A stretch of DNA of 64,000 nucleotides. Origin: Saccharomycopsis fibuligera x Saccharomycopsis cf. fibuligera. Taxonomy: Eukaryota > Ascomycota > Saccharomycetes > Ascoideales > Saccharomycopsidaceae. The notes under the pieces were generated by a model. The model was not told the origin of the DNA, made no database searches, and was given only the letters and a program-made list of their open reading frames with translations. This document shows positions 30,901 to 39,558 of this stretch, one piece after another. Numbering within the stretch: position 1 is the stretch's first letter; each line of letters starts with the position of its first letter. A program made the position numbers and the translations under genes. Where the stretch lies: NCBI GenBank assembly GCA_001936135.1, contig CP012817.1, forward strand, positions 2,170,001-2,234,000, in the 5' to 3' direction.

Positions 30901-32261
30901 TCGGCCAATTTGTCTCTTCTACCAAACTTCAAATTTCTTCTTCCCTCATTTTCACCATTGATTAACAAATAATTAGCCCCAGGGTGCACATCCGGACCAT
31001 TCAAAATTAATTGCTGCAATTTTTCTCTATTATATCTAGTGCATTTTTCAGGATAAGTCAAAATCTTAGCCACACGATCAGGCACAGCGACTTCTTCAAT
31101 TGACAAATTTGGATCTGGAGAAATGACCGTTCTTCCAGAGAAGTCCACACGCTTACCGGACAAGTTACCTCTAAATCTACCTTGTTTACCTTTCAATCTT
31201 TGACAGAAACCTCTGATTTGTTTAGGTTTGCTATTAGCACCACCAAATCCTTGATCGGGGTTAGCATTGATGACAATGTCCGAATTGATATACATGGCAA
31301 TGCAAGCCTGTAAATAATCCCAATGGGCCATAAGTTTATTGATCAAGATACCTTTTTCCAAGGCGACCCTAATGATAGAACTAACAGTGATAATTTCTGC
31401 CATTTTGACCGTCAAGTCATCTTCGTTAGAAGAGTCCATCATCACCACAGATGGACGGATACATGATGGGGGCACAGGCAAGTACCGCCAGATGTAGTTT
31501 TCTGGTCTACCATTCTTTTCTGGGTTAATACCCAAAAGTTCCAACTCTTCTGGAACAATCAATTTAAACAAGTTTAGCACTTTCAATGGATTCAAATCAT
31601 CGACTGCACGCTTGATAAAAGCGCTAGATTCAGGGTTATTTTCCAAGTATGCATCAATCTGTGCATCCCATTCTTCTTTTTCTGGTGGACTTTTTTTACC
31701 AATCCATCTAAAGGTCAAATGTAAAATCTTAAGGGCGGAATTACTAGAACCAGTACCGGCTTTCTTAACAGACCCATTCAATGCATGGCAATGAACACAG
31801 CGTCTTTGCTTTTCACATTGTTTGACAATTTTCTTCAAGATGGTCATTCTTCTTAAATTATCAATGTTTGGACGACGCAACTCTTTCAAGAATGATTTTT
31901 TATCTTCTTCGCTCAACAACAATCTAGCACAACTTTTGCAAATCGATTTCAAAATATTGATGATCTGCTTGAAGTAACCAACATGGAAAACAGGCAACGC
32001 GAGCCTAACATGACCAAAATGGCCCTGACAAGAAGCTAAATTACCTTTACATGTCTGGCAAGTCGCTCCTTTAGAAGAAACACCCATTCTTAGATCCAAA
32101 GCACCATTTTCCTTGTTCTTTCTCGTGCCCTGAGTCAAATCAAAGAGATCACTAGTGGCAACTTCAACCTCAGACTGCTGAATGATCTCATTGGAGGCCA
32201 AAGCGCTGAACTCGATGCTCTTGATCGTCTTGGGCGTGACGTTCTGAATCACCTGCTTCAT
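27939..32261 (-). CDS. RPO31: RNA polymerase III largest subunit (C160)
   Basis: 1440 residues against 1460 in S. cerevisiae, with near-continuous similarity. The N-terminal clamp has zinc motifs CQTCKGNLASCQGHFGH (about 66-82) and C..C at about 109 and 155. KGKQGRFRGNLSGKRVDFSG precedes the catalytic loop NADFDGDEMNLHVPQ (about 509), which holds the three Asp that bind magnesium. The funnel and bridge helix, GREGLVDTAVKTAETGYM, and trigger-loop region, GEPGTQMTLKTFHFAGVAS, are intact. The C-terminus has NYTMSNHG-like and SECIILGQTM signatures. Pol III makes tRNAs, 5S rRNA and U6. The codons avoid CTG almost entirely, as in highly expressed genes of CTG clade yeasts. It is tandem with CAR1. 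Confidence 0.98.
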   Translation of the reverse strand: MKQVIQNVTPKTIKSIEFSALASNEIIQQSEVEVATSDLFDLTQGTRKNKENGALDLRMGVSSKGATCQTCKGNLASCQGHFGHVRLALPVFHVGYFKQIINILKSICKSCARLLLSEEDKKSFLKELRRPNIDNLRRMTILKKIVKQCEKQRRCVHCHALNGSVKKAGTGSSNSALKILHLTFRWIGKKSPPEKEEWDAQIDAYLENNPESSAFIKRAVDDLNPLKVLNLFKLIVPEELELLGINPEKNGRPENYIWRYLPVPPSCIRPSVVMMDSSNEDDLTVKMAEIITVSSIIRVALEKGILINKLMAHWDYLQACIAMYINSDIVINANPDQGFGGANSKPKQIRGFCQRLKGKQGRFRGNLSGKRVDFSGRTVISPDPNLSIEEVAVPDRVAKILTYPEKCTRYNREKLQQLILNGPDVHPGANYLLINGENEGRRNLKFGRRDKLAENLKYGDVLERHINDGDIVLFNRQPSLHRLSILSHYAKIKPWRTFRFNECVCTPYNADFDGDEMNLHVPQTEEARTEAINLMGVKNNLLTPKSGEPIIAATQDFITGSYLISHKDTFFDRASFTQVLSMMSDANIQFDIPKPVIMKPECLWTGKQIFSLLIKPNKNSRVTINLDAKNKTFFKPKRSDWPNEMSPNDGFVVIRNSKVLAGVMDKSVLGDGKKLSVFYTILKDYGADEAIKSMNRMAKMCARFLANRGFSIGINDVMPPKKLQEEKESMVQEAYDKCTELIKLYNSGKLETQPGCNEEQTLEAKISGILSKVRDKLGDVATNELDRLNAPLVMATCGSKGSVVNVSQMVAVVGQQIISGHRVPDGFQDRSLPHFKKKSKSPQSKGFVKNSFFSGLTPPEFLFHAISGREGLVDTAVKTAETGYMSRRLMKSLEDLSCKYDNTVRNSSNGIVQFTYGGDGLDPFDMEGDAKPVDFKRTWEHVHNLTFNASEKGLYPYQIMDITNSILFEYEKVLLRYDNVGKLITDESMMEKDEYADRHDSERAFYDSIRSYVNDRCKKLADIRRRKNLSPLLDSPGEEMMDIDWDELARPEAKSAIKQLSHITDRMIREFVKTCILKYTRAKVEPGTAVGAIGAHSIGEPGTQMTLKTFHFAGVASMNVTLGVPRIKEIINASKEISTPIITANLVNADDERVARVVKGRVEKTLLGDVANYIQDVYGENQTYIEIKLDLRTIEKLQLELTTNDVVTAILKAPKLKITDAHAYSKSKIQLVIFDADEKATTTVQDTFFRVQHLVRELPKITVKGLPDVSRAVININEKSKKKELLIEGFGLKEVMATEGIIGTQTYTNHILEVNKVLGIEAARARIIFEIDYTMSNHGMSVDPRHIQLLGDVMTYKGEILGITRNGLAKMRDSVLQLASFEKTTDHLFEAAFYMKEDKIEGVSECIILGQTMNIGTGAFQLVSKASVPKEDLKPKATLF

Positions 32262-32408
32262 TGTGGCACTGGTAACTGTGGTGCTGCTGTTGATGGTGGC
32301 GCTACTTATGTGTTGAATCTAATTGTACAAAACGTCTATAAAAGAGAGTCTTTTCTATTTTTTGCAATATAGACCTCTGCTAAAATCTAAGTAGAGAAGA
32401 TCAGGCAA

Positions 32409-32445
<37 letters not shown>

Positions 32446-32640
32446 ATTAGAGCGTAAATCCGAGGCTGCACGTGTTGACAAAGTCGGTATGAATAGGCGT
32501 GAGAAATTTCAGCGCTTGTGTTTGCAGCGGTGAAGGCTGATATTACAAGTAGACCTTGGTAATATATATAACTTTTATTTAATGCGAAACAATCTAAAAT
32601 ACAATGACTAGCAGACAACCTTAATTAAATAAAACAGCAC
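32262..32640. promoter_or_regulatory. RPO31 promoter and CAR1 3' flank
   Basis: 379 bp with a T32 run (32413-32444) and an E-box CACGTG at 32469-32474, the core Cbf1/bHLH site. The E-box lies about 210 bp upstream of the RPO31 ATG. Confidence 0.55.
32413..32444. repeat. Homopolymer T32
   Basis: An uninterrupted run of 32 T upstream of RPO31. Confidence 0.95.
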
Positions 32641-33597
32641 CTATAAGATAGTTTCGCCCAAAGCGCATCTAGCGACAGAGGCACCAGCCGACACTGTGTC
32701 CAACACATGAGCTTCGTGCAAACCCAATGATGGGTTAACTTCCACAACGTCCAAGGCGCTTAACAACCCGCTAGCCGCAATTTCTTCAGCAATAAACAAA
32801 CCTTCCCTCAACGTGAGCCCACCTCTGACTGGGGTTCCCGTGGCCGGAACAAATAATGGGTCAATGGCATCAACATCGTAACTCAAGTGTACCGGTAAGG
32901 TTCTGTCTGGGTTCACTTTATCCAAAGCCATTTGCACCACCTTGTTTATCCCGTACTTATCAACATGGTACATGGAGAAAGCGGCAATTCCGTGCTCTTT
33001 CAAAATTTTCTTTTCTGGACCATCAACGTCCCTAAGACCAATGTAAGCGATTTTATTGGTTTTAAGGCATTTAGGTACCCATTGAAGTTCTGGTGGGTAC
33101 GAGTGCTCGTCCAAGCCCATCAAGAAACTGACAGGACAGCCGTGCAAGTTACCGGAATCGGTAGTCAATGGAGTGTTGATATCAGCGTGAGCATCGATCC
33201 ACAAAAGGCAACCGTCTGGGTGTCTAGCCATCGAACCAGCGACAGTGCCAATAGCAATGGAGTGGTCACCACCAATGGTAACTGGGATGTTCCCCTTGAG
33301 AGCAGCTTCTTTAACAGCGCTGTAGATCTTGTTGGTGGCCTCGCCAACCATCTTTGGCCTTTTGCAGTTTTCGTAGACATCAGTAGCGTCAGCTTTTTGT
33401 TTAGTAAGGTCAATGTCGGCCAATGGTTCGACCACCTCAACGTCCCATCCGAGCTCTTTCAAGTCCTTGTCGATACCGTGTTCAACAAGGTATTTGGGAC
33501 CATCTTCAACACCGCTTTTTCCTTGGCCGCCAGAAAATGGAGCTAAGATAAGCGAGAGTTTTTTAGTGGCGGCAAATTGGTAGTGGTCTGGAGACAT
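32641..33597 (-). CDS. CAR1: Arginase
   Basis: 318 residues, close to the usual 333 for yeast. All manganese-binding signatures are present: [10 protein letters not shown] (about 116), [10 protein letters not shown] (about 138) and [10 protein letters not shown] (about 238), with the conserved [13 protein letters not shown] substrate loop between. Arginase hydrolyses arginine to ornithine and urea in the cytosol, the first step of arginine use as a nitrogen source. In yeast it is arginine-inducible and repressed by good nitrogen sources; I did not identify specific operators in the upstream 870 bp. The start is the first ATG, directly before the domain. Strong codon bias (TTG, AAG, GGT) suggests high expression. 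Confidence 0.97.
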   Translation of the reverse strand: MSPDHYQFAATKKLSLILAPFSGGQGKSGVEDGPKYLVEHGIDKDLKELGWDVEVVEPLADIDLTKQKADATDVYENCKRPKMVGEATNKIYSAVKEAALKGNIPVTIGGDHSIAIGTVAGSMARHPDGCLLWIDAHADINTPLTTDSGNLHGCPVSFLMGLDEHSYPPELQWVPKCLKTNKIAYIGLRDVDGPEKKILKEHGIAAFSMYHVDKYGINKVVQMALDKVNPDRTLPVHLSYDVDAIDPLFVPATGTPVRGGLTLREGLFIAEEIAASGLLSALDVVEVNPSLGLHEAHVLDTVSAGASVARCALGETIL

Positions 33598-34468
33598 GAT
33601 AGGAATGTTATCTATAAAAAAGAATTTGAAGGTAGATGCTGATGGGGGGTAGATTATATGTGTAGTTGTATATAAGATGGATATAATGTTATTTTCTTCT
33701 TCTTTCTAAGTAAAATTTTTGGAATGGAGGACGCACGAAAAGTGGGCAGCCAGCTGTTCTTAAGTATCCTTCGGTCCTCGCTATGTCAGTAACTTAACGG
33801 AAGTCCTCGAGCTGCGCATCGCAATTCACATGGACCGCCAGCCAACTACGGCCTAGAACCGGCTGTCAGCAGCAGTAGTGGGCGTTTAGAGAGACTACAA
33901 AAAAGGGCAAAGACTTCTGCTTGATAAACAGATGCCTAGGGCGCACTTAAAAGAACAAGAAAGACTAGAGAATACATTATTTTACACTAGCCACGGCATA
34001 TCTACACTTAGATGGTCGATGTTGATAAAGAGTCTCGCTAACGTTGCTGCAGAAGAAAAAAATGAACTTTGTTCTCGTTAGTAATTCACATGAATAGGAA
34101 AAAATGTAATCGGTTTTGGCCAGCGTAATTCCCAACACATTAGCTATGATTCTTCTTCAAAATATACAGATATATATTTATATAAACCTTTTCAGTCAAT
34201 TTGTGCGACATCTTATTTGTAAGTTCCCTAGCTCTTGTAATTAGCTGTTTCCCGCGCTGAGGCTTCCGCGTCCAACTTTCAGTTTTTCATTTTTCATTTA
34301 AGTTTTTTTTTTACGCTTCAACAATTATCTTGCGCGTACCCGTTTTTCGCTAAGTACAAGTGACACCGAAAATCTACGCCCGCCGCTGCAGTTTCCGCTC
34401 ACGCAAAAATCCACATCCCTTGCTAAAGGTACGCAACGGGCGCGTATACCTTACAAGTCAAGCAGAGA
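33598..34468. promoter_or_regulatory. CAR1 promoter region
   Basis: This 871-bp spacer carries the CAR1 promoter at its left end and the 3' flank of the next minus-strand gene at its right. A TATA-like stretch occurs near 34170-34183. No RNA gene or credible ORF. Confidence 0.5.
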
Positions 34469-34772
34469 TTACAAAGGTGGCCCAAATGGAAATGGTTCGT
34501 GCTGTGGTTCTGGTAGCTGGTGGGACTGAGGCGTTTGATGGTTCGGGCGACTTTGAGACTGCTGAGGTACTAATGGTGGTGGATGATTGGGGTTGAAGCG
34601 CGGATAGGCACCCATGAAATTGACGTTTATTGGAGCCATCATCCTTTTGGGCTCACTGTAGCCATTGCTGCTTTGTGGATTATGTGCTGGGTGGTAATGG
34701 TTTTGGTGCTGACTTCGCTGTTGCTGATGTTGTGGATGACGATACTGCGGCAGATAATGCTGCTGCTGCTGC

Positions 34773-34807
<35 letters not shown>

Positions 34808-35630
34808 TTGCTGCTGCTGGCGGTGTTGCTGATGATTATATACCGTCTCATGCCTCATTACTGCATTATTTTCTCCTTCAAACTCTCTTGGATCTTCTCC
34901 TGGGTCGCCAAACTGGTCATTTAAAGAACTATAAATGTCCCAATGTGATAGCCCACGGGACAACAAAATTAACAGAGTCTTTTGAAATTTGCGCTTGCTG
35001 ATGCTGTCCCCCTGATGAATTCGTTTAATGTAAGGCAAAATGGCAAAACAGTCTAGCCGATTTTGATGCAGTTTATCAATAATTTTTCCGTCAATGTAGC
35101 AGGCCCCAATTAGGTACTTTTCCAAGCTATGTTCCATTGAGCGGAGAAAATCATTCGTCGTACTGTTTCCGTAGCCAGTACGATTGTTGTTTGGAAACGG
35201 TAATGGTTGTAAGAGTCCATTATTTGCGGGTATGAAATCAGTGTGGCTATCGCTGTTATCGTTTTCATCAGTACTGCTGCTTTGTGGCGCAATTAAAAAT
35301 GCGTATAAGAACTCGCCGATGGCGCTTAGATCAAAGGTAGCAGATTTGGAAATGAACTCTTCTTTGGAATTCGGCAAAGGGCCTCGAAGACCGAAGGCCT
35401 TTAGCAGAGAGCTTGTGGCAGGATATAAATCAAGTTCATCAGTGGTATCACCTTTCTCATTATTGTGATCTTTTTCTTCACTATTCTCTGTATTTTCACT
35501 TGTTAGGGCATCATGAATTATATCCGCAGTGGCGTCTAAATAATTACAACATTTATATTAGTTGCCTTGAACACGTTAAATAATAATATAAAGGGTCGAT
35601 TGGAGAAATACCTGACAATTCAATACTCAT
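34469..35630 (-). CDS. Uncharacterised polyQ protein, one intron
   Basis: Exon 1 is 35630-35612 (MSIELS plus one base). The intron 35611-35536 has an unusual GTATTT donor, a weak ACTAAT branch and a TAG acceptor. Exon 2 is 35535-34469. The 361-residue product has a globular N-terminal half: FDLSAIGEFLYAFLIAPQ, SMEHSLEKYLIGACYIDGK, LDCFAILPYIKRIHQGDS and LLILLSRGLSHWDIYSSL. It therefore has several amphipathic helices. A polyQ tract (CAG/CAA, about 35% of the way from the end) and a Gln/Pro/His-rich tail follow. I do not recognise the family; a chromatin or RNA-associated regulator would be consistent with the tail, but that is only composition. Reading continuity across the intron supports the model. 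The donor deserves transcript checking. Confidence 0.68.
34761..34827. repeat. CAG/CAA (CTG/TTG) polyQ microsatellite
   Basis: Tandem Gln codons on the minus strand within the unknown protein give over twenty consecutive Gln. Confidence 0.9.
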
Positions 35631-35941
35631 GGCAAACTGTCTTATAAGCCTACTAGTTTTTCCAGTGTTCCTTAAAAAAAAAAAAAAAAAGCCACGATTT
35701 TCCCAATTGACTATATGCTTTTTCCACCAAGAGAAAACCATTACCAAGATGAGGTGCGCAGCTGTCAAAAAAAGTGAGACAAAAGCGTAGATTCCTCCGC
35801 CTTTTGGCTACTTTACAGCCCCCCACAATGGTATACCACGTGATAGGATTACCCTATCGGATTTTGTCCGTTCCCAATCAGAGCAGCGCAAATTGTAAGA
35901 AAAGCCAAAAAAAATCCAAGATTGAAAACATAACTTAAAGT
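35631..35941. promoter_or_regulatory. Divergent promoter with CACGTG and an inverted repeat
   Basis: CACGTG (35837-35842) overlaps the first base of an inverted repeat GATAGG-attac-CCTATC (35842-35858). It lies about 100 bp before the mitochondrial-protein ATG. In CTG clade yeasts the E-box is bound by Cbf1, which is known there to control respiratory and sulfur genes. Confidence 0.6.
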
Positions 35942-36577
35942 ATGCAGCGATATTATAATAAAATTAGCAGTCTGCTATCATCAATAATACCATATAAACA
36001 AGCAACCGAAGTCATGTTTCCAATAGTCCGCAGTGCTGCTCCATCATTGAGATCTTCTGCCCGCTTGGTATCTGCCAGAGGTTTCTCTGGTAGTGCCATG
36101 GCCTCCAATGCTCATGCTCATGATTCCCACGGCCACCACGAAGAACATGGCCATCATGATTCTCACGGTCATGACCACCATCATGGTCCTGAATTGGCTC
36201 CTGCAGAAAACATCTTTAATTCAACTGTACTTTACCTTGTTGGCGTTGGTGGCCTTATCTTGGGTGCCGTTGGTTTCAACAAATCTTACCAAGCCAACAA
36301 CAGTGAAGGGAAAACCATCTTGCAATCTCTTTTAGGTAAGCAAAACGCTGATGTTGAAATTCAAGCAGCTAATAAATCCTACAGAGAACAAGTCACTTCT
36401 ACGCAGAAATTGTATCAATTGTTGCAATTCAACCAACCAGAAAGAAAGTTCCATGAATTTGTGCAAGAAAGAATAATTCCAAAAGGATCTGAAAGAAGTC
36501 ATATCCCTGGAACCTCGCTTGATGTGGAAGAAGTTGGTCCAAGACGTGAACGTGCCAAGTTCTTCAAGAGTTTGTGA
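35942..36577 (+). CDS. Mitochondrial inner-membrane protein, possibly a complex I accessory subunit
   Basis: The first ATG at 35942 gives 211 residues. An in-frame ATG at 36014 (MFPIVRSAAPSLRSSARLVS) starts a cleaner mitochondrial presequence of Arg/Ser/Ala and may be the true start, giving 187 residues. After the presequence comes a His-rich stretch (HHEEHGHHDSHGHDHHHG), one membrane span (LYLVGVGGLILGAVGF), then a charged, helical tail, AANKSYREQVTSTQKLYQLL and FHEFVQERIIPKGSERSHIP. The order presequence, His-rich patch, single span, helical tail resembles fungal NESM (ESSS/NDUFB11-type) subunits of NADH:ubiquinone oxidoreductase, but I cannot confirm this. An alternative is another small respiratory assembly protein. 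The promoter has a CACGTG site. Confidence 0.8.
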   Translation: MQRYYNKISSLLSSIIPYKQATEVMFPIVRSAAPSLRSSARLVSARGFSGSAMASNAHAHDSHGHHEEHGHHDSHGHDHHHGPELAPAENIFNSTVLYLVGVGGLILGAVGFNKSYQANNSEGKTILQSLLGKQNADVEIQAANKSYREQVTSTQKLYQLLQFNQPERKFHEFVQERIIPKGSERSHIPGTSLDVEEVGPRRERAKFFKSL

Positions 36578-36996
36578 TGGTATCAGATAATTGAGGGCTA
36601 CTGTGTTTTTTTATCATTATTTAATTTTCATTTTTGTACTGTTTTTTATTCTTTTGTTTCCTGTTTGACTTAAAGTTGCATATATATTTTTTTATAAAGA
36701 GAAAAATACGGTTTTTATATTTATCAGTTTGCTGTTGAAATGTAGCGGTCATAATGAGAAGGGAATTTAAAGGGTAGTTAATATAAATAAAAAACGAAAA
36801 AGAACTAATATGTATTAAACGAGTCATTAAAGGAGAAATCCAAATATCAAACAAGAGACAAAACATCAGCTAAAGAAAAACAAAAGCAAAAAACACTAAC
36901 GTAAACAACAATAATAATAAAAACGATAACAGAAAAAAGATAAAAAAAAAAGGTTGATGTCCAAATAGTAGATGTATAATATAGAGACAAGCCTCC
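36578..36996. other. Convergent 3' flanks
   Basis: 419 bp of AT-rich sequence between two convergent genes. Nothing else is seen. Confidence 0.6.
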
Positions 36997-39315
36997 TCAC
37001 TCATGCTTTTCCAACAAAGAGGGAGTCAAATCTTTCATCTCTGGAAACAATTCCAAAAACAAATGGTCTAACAAATTGTAAATCAACAACTTGTTGAATT
37101 TCTGGTACTTAAAACTTTCAATAAATTTGTAGAACTTCCAGTCTGTTTTGCTCTTCACCAACAATCGAAACTTACTGTGCTGCATAGTGTCGTAATCATG
37201 ACCTAAAAAGTTTTTAGGATGATGACGGTGATGAAGATCATCGTCTGCATATATTGCTCCTTCACTTTGTTTTTGCTGCTGTTTATGGAATCTCTCATAC
37301 TCATCAGGGTTATCACCAACTTCATTGAATACAAAGAGCTTGAACCAATAAGGTATGTTCTTTTTCATGAGAATAAATAACTCAATTTTCATTTCTTCCA
37401 ATTCCTCATCATTCGGTATTTTCCGTGGTGGTCCCATTTGATTATCTGATGGAAATATCATGTTTCTAGCGAGTCTGATCATAGAGCTTATGAAAACATC
37501 ATTTTTGAGAAATTTTTGTAACACAAGCTTCTCAAACAAATTATAGATAACCTTGTTGATCTTAATAGCAAACAAGTGACTATTGATGATTGTATTTATG
37601 GAATTCTGTATTAAAGTGGTGGCCCTTTGACCCTGTTGTTGCTGCTGTTGTGTTTGTAACTCAGCTGGTCCGGAACTTGTGACGGATGAAACAGACTTAG
37701 ATCTGCTTCTCAAATCACCACTCATTTTCTTCATATTGCGAATTTCCTCAATGTTATATGACAAAAACCAAAGAGAAAAGTATTTCATGATGAGATACAA
37801 TATTGGATTTTCAATGGCAAAATTGAACAAATTGTTCAAAAAGTCGAACAAGTATCGATCAACTATTGGTGGTTGGGTTTCATATTTTCTAAATTTTTTG
37901 CCATTACCACTACTGACACCACTATTAACGGTATCATTAGATCTGCGGCTACTGGAGGATGTCGAGTCCAGCGATGTTGAGTATGCAATAAAATGACCGA
38001 CAGTGCGAAAAAAATTTACCATCCTACCTTTCAAAGTAGCAGGAATTTCAGCGTCCAATTGATCGTCATGTAGATTGGTATTTTTGCGCTTGTGGTTGCC
38101 GGCAGGTACTTTTCCTGATTCTTGTTCTTCTTTCGTGTAATTCTCAGGCTTGCCTATAGCTTTGAAAACCTGAATCAAAATTTTATACACGATATCTGGT
38201 TCGGAAAGCTGTTTTGTTAAAATGCTCAATACAATATTGCTCATCACACTGCGAACAAAATACCGTGCCAATTCAGAGTCAGAAACGTCGACAGGCAATA
38301 ATAAAGCCAAAGCGCCCTTGGATAACATTCCCAAGTAGTTCTCCTCAAGCCTTTTGTATTCATCAGCAGCCAGGGAATCAGACTGGTCCACAGTTTCATT
38401 GTATAAAGTTTCATTGAATGTAAAATTATAGTTTAGTTCATCTTCGGCGGACAGTTCATATTTATGTGGTTTTTGTTTGAATTTTAACGACAAAGCAGGA
38501 TGGTTATTTACAGCATCAAAAGCCTCATTCATGCCGGTAAACTGAATGTATTGAGAATCTAAGTTGTCTAAGCAGTAACAATATAGCTGGCGGTGGTGAT
38601 CTAAAATATATGGAATGTTATCAAGAATCAAATCATTGTAGTTTATGGCGCGCACCCTACTTTCTAAATTCCTTGTAATGTGGGCTACCACATCAATTAC
38701 CTCTGATATAAACTCGTCGTTTTCAGTTATCTTAAAATACCACTCGTTGACAAAATTCTTGAACAAGAGGCCAATAAAGCAGTATAATTCAACATCCACA
38801 GCAGAAGACGACGTCAATGCAGGCAAATAATCTTTGACGTTAGCATCCAATGGAACTTTGGGTAAGAAAATCTTTCTAATCAAATGCAACTTGTACTCCT
38901 CAGTATCCTTTACGTAGATAGGATTAATACGATGTCGGTTCCCACTCAGCAGCAGTTGATATATATTATCCTTGCGTTTTATATTCCCATTGCTGTGATA
39001 TTTAGATGATGCTGTTGCGGTTCCAGATGACGTTGAGCCAACACTGTCGTTTTTCTTATGTCCTTTACTATTATTATAACCAGTGCGCGATGAAAATACT
39101 GCCTTGTTGCTTAGCTTCTTGATTCTCCGTTTGCTATACCTTGAAATTAATGGCGATGACATAGAGCGGTTCACTGATGTCAGCGTGGGACTAAAGCTGG
39201 TTCTGCTGCCGCCAGGACGATTTGGCGTAGTGTTTCTTCCACCACCGCTATGGTTCGGGTTGTCTAAAGGAGTAGGATATATTACTGGAGGCTTTCCTAA
39301 ACCTATTGAAGACAT
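36997..39315 (-). CDS. PXA-domain protein, Nvj3/Mdm1-like
   Basis: 772 residues. A basic, Ser/Gly/Asn-rich N-terminus (about 1-115) precedes a helical domain starting near 125: IYVKDTEEYKLHLIRKIFLP, then AVDVELYCFIGLLFKNFVNE and WYFKITENDEFISEVIDVVA, then IPYILDHHRQLYCYC. This is the PXA (PX-associated) pattern of sorting nexins such as Mdm1/Snx13 and of Nvj3. No PX domain follows, which favours the Nvj3-like class. The C-terminal part is helical with a conserved-looking end, FRLLVKSKTDWKFYKF and LIYNLLDHLFLELFPEM. PXA proteins act at ER-vacuole or ER-lipid droplet contacts and bind fatty acids. It shares a short divergent promoter with MLH1. Confidence 0.7.
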   Translation of the reverse strand: MSSIGLGKPPVIYPTPLDNPNHSGGGRNTTPNRPGGSRTSFSPTLTSVNRSMSSPLISRYSKRRIKKLSNKAVFSSRTGYNNSKGHKKNDSVGSTSSGTATASSKYHSNGNIKRKDNIYQLLLSGNRHRINPIYVKDTEEYKLHLIRKIFLPKVPLDANVKDYLPALTSSSAVDVELYCFIGLLFKNFVNEWYFKITENDEFISEVIDVVAHITRNLESRVRAINYNDLILDNIPYILDHHRQLYCYCLDNLDSQYIQFTGMNEAFDAVNNHPALSLKFKQKPHKYELSAEDELNYNFTFNETLYNETVDQSDSLAADEYKRLEENYLGMLSKGALALLLPVDVSDSELARYFVRSVMSNIVLSILTKQLSEPDIVYKILIQVFKAIGKPENYTKEEQESGKVPAGNHKRKNTNLHDDQLDAEIPATLKGRMVNFFRTVGHFIAYSTSLDSTSSSSRRSNDTVNSGVSSGNGKKFRKYETQPPIVDRYLFDFLNNLFNFAIENPILYLIMKYFSLWFLSYNIEEIRNMKKMSGDLRSRSKSVSSVTSSGPAELQTQQQQQQGQRATTLIQNSINTIINSHLFAIKINKVIYNLFEKLVLQKFLKNDVFISSMIRLARNMIFPSDNQMGPPRKIPNDEELEEMKIELFILMKKNIPYWFKLFVFNEVGDNPDEYERFHKQQQKQSEGAIYADDDLHHRHHPKNFLGHDYDTMQHSKFRLLVKSKTDWKFYKFIESFKYQKFNKLLIYNLLDHLFLELFPEMKDLTPSLLEKHE

Positions 39316-39558
39316 GGCGATTCCGTGTGGTGTCTATAGTTGGACAAAAAGACTCTGGTATTAAAGAGTTGTGTCGCACATTTTTGTAAAACCCTTCGTA
39401 TAGAAAACATACCGAAAAATATTGGCATCGATGGCATCACGTGCGTAAGAGATGCGCGCATCGCGATCCGTTCTGTTATTTTGTATTTGGTTTAGCTTGA
39501 TTTCACGACTAGCGGGCCATACGTTCTCTGGAAGTAAATACCAAGAATATCAAGCAAT
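39316..39558. promoter_or_regulatory. PXA gene / MLH1 divergent promoter with two palindromic sites
   Basis: The 243-bp spacer holds CACGTG (39438-39443), and the 12-bp perfect palindrome GATGCGCGCATC (39451-39462), which overlaps TCGCGA (39461-39466). No canonical MluI cell-cycle box ACGCGT is seen. Confidence 0.6.

Noticed and set aside
32932-33546. 204-codon open frame opposite CAR1
   Set aside because: It is antisense to an arginase with strong codon bias, a known cause of long mirror frames.
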